7,316 nt of DNA from Nitrospirota bacterium (GTDB lineage Bacteria; Nitrospirota; Thermodesulfovibrionia; Thermodesulfovibrionales; UBA1546): assembly GCA_004298625.1 (NCBI GenBank), contig SCSY01000255.1, forward strand, positions 1 to 7,316, given 5' to 3'. Made by a program: the position numbers and the translations under genes. This document shows positions 7,189 to 7,316 of the stretch, piece by piece. Position 1 is the first letter of the stretch. Every line of letters begins with the position of its first letter. The notes beneath the pieces were generated by a model. The model was given only the letters and a program-made list of their open reading frames with translations. It did not search any database and was not told the DNA's origin.

Positions 7189-7229
7189 AAGAAATTAAGA
7201 ATAAAGAAAGATTGAATTTTATCTCATGT

Positions 7230-7258
7230 AGTATAACTTAAGAATTTGTTCATGACAA
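7230..7258 (-). promoter_or_regulatory. Sigma70-type promoter of smc
   Basis: On the minus strand TTGTCA (7253-7258, one mismatch to TTGACA) is followed after exactly 17 bases by TATACT (7230-7235, one mismatch to TATAAT). Transcription would start near 7223, giving a leader of about 35 bases before the smc ATG. The region is AT-rich and no other gene intervenes, so this is the best candidate for driving the whole smc-ruvA-ruvB-ychF unit. Confidence 0.65.
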
Positions 7259-7268
7259 GTCTATTTGT

Positions 7269-7281
7269 TTGACCGTGTCAA
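7269..7281. promoter_or_regulatory. Small palindrome upstream of the smc promoter, possible operator
   Basis: TTGAC-CGT-GTCAA is a 5-bp inverted repeat with a 3-base centre, ending ten bases upstream of the -35 hexamer. The position suits an activator or a repressor, or it may be the outer part of an element that starts here. A site this short can also occur by chance. Confidence 0.3.
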
Positions 7282-7282
7282 G

Positions 7283-7316
7283 CCAAAATAGAAATGTCCT
7301 GTTTCTACCAAAATAG
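7283..7316. repeat. Direct repeat with 25-bp period and hairpin at window edge
   Basis: CCAAAATAG occurs at 7283-7291 and again at 7308-7316, 25 bases apart, the second copy ending exactly at the window edge. Between them TAGAAA (7289-7294) and TTTCTA (7302-7307) form a hairpin with a 7-base loop. The array may continue outside the window. The arrangement would suit a transposase-binding end of an insertion sequence or another repeat family, but no coding part is visible. Confidence 0.5.

Noticed and set aside
3800..7198. Several long + strand open frames opposite smc
   Set aside because: They are rich in Ser, Leu and Phe, as expected for the antisense of Glu/Lys/Arg-rich coiled coil, and show no domains or ribosome binding sites.
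7276..7281. Perfect TTGACA on the minus strand as the -35 box of smc
   Set aside because: No -10-like hexamer lies 16-18 bases downstream; that place is taken by TTGTCA, which itself pairs well with TATACT at 17 bases.
7283..7316. Start of a CRISPR array
   Set aside because: The repeat is only 9 bases with a 16-base interval and an internal hairpin, too short for a CRISPR repeat-spacer unit, and no cas gene is present.

Overview
The window is a piece of an ordinary bacterial chromosome carrying core housekeeping genes. The visible protein sequences and the mid-range base composition would fit a Gram-negative-type anaerobe such as Nitrospirota (Thermodesulfovibrionia-like) or Desulfobacterota. 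That placement is a low-confidence impression from sequence style; no search was run. There are no rRNAs, tRNAs, CRISPR arrays or complete transposons.

Layout. Bases 1-732 (+ strand) hold the 3' half of guaB (IMP dehydrogenase, GMP synthesis). Everything else reads on the minus strand, in transcription order from the right: a good sigma70-type promoter (7230-7258), smc (chromosome condensation ATPase), a 153-base gap that is both an imperfect palindrome and an open 50-codon frame, ruvA, a 40-base gap filled with a heptamer repeat, ruvB, and a divergent ychF-like GTPase/ATPase gene. The ychF-like gene ends directly against guaB, tail to tail, with no base between the two stop codons. Bases 7189-7316 are non-coding: promoter, a small palindrome and, at the very edge, a 9-bp direct repeat with a 25-bp period around a hairpin.

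Function. smc, ruvA and ruvB all act on chromosome structure and integrity. SMC folds and helps segregate the nucleoid; RuvAB drives Holliday-junction branch migration. The YchF-like protein belongs to a ribosome- and stress-associated P-loop family. The four genes are close together on one strand and probably form one transcription unit. ruvC, the usual upstream partner of ruvAB, is not here.

The least ordinary material lies between and inside the genes: the palindrome/mini-ORF between smc and ruvA, two different heptanucleotide repeat tracts (one in the ruvA-ruvB spacer, one translated inside the SMC hinge), and the repeat cluster at the right edge. I see no convincing new multi-gene system.
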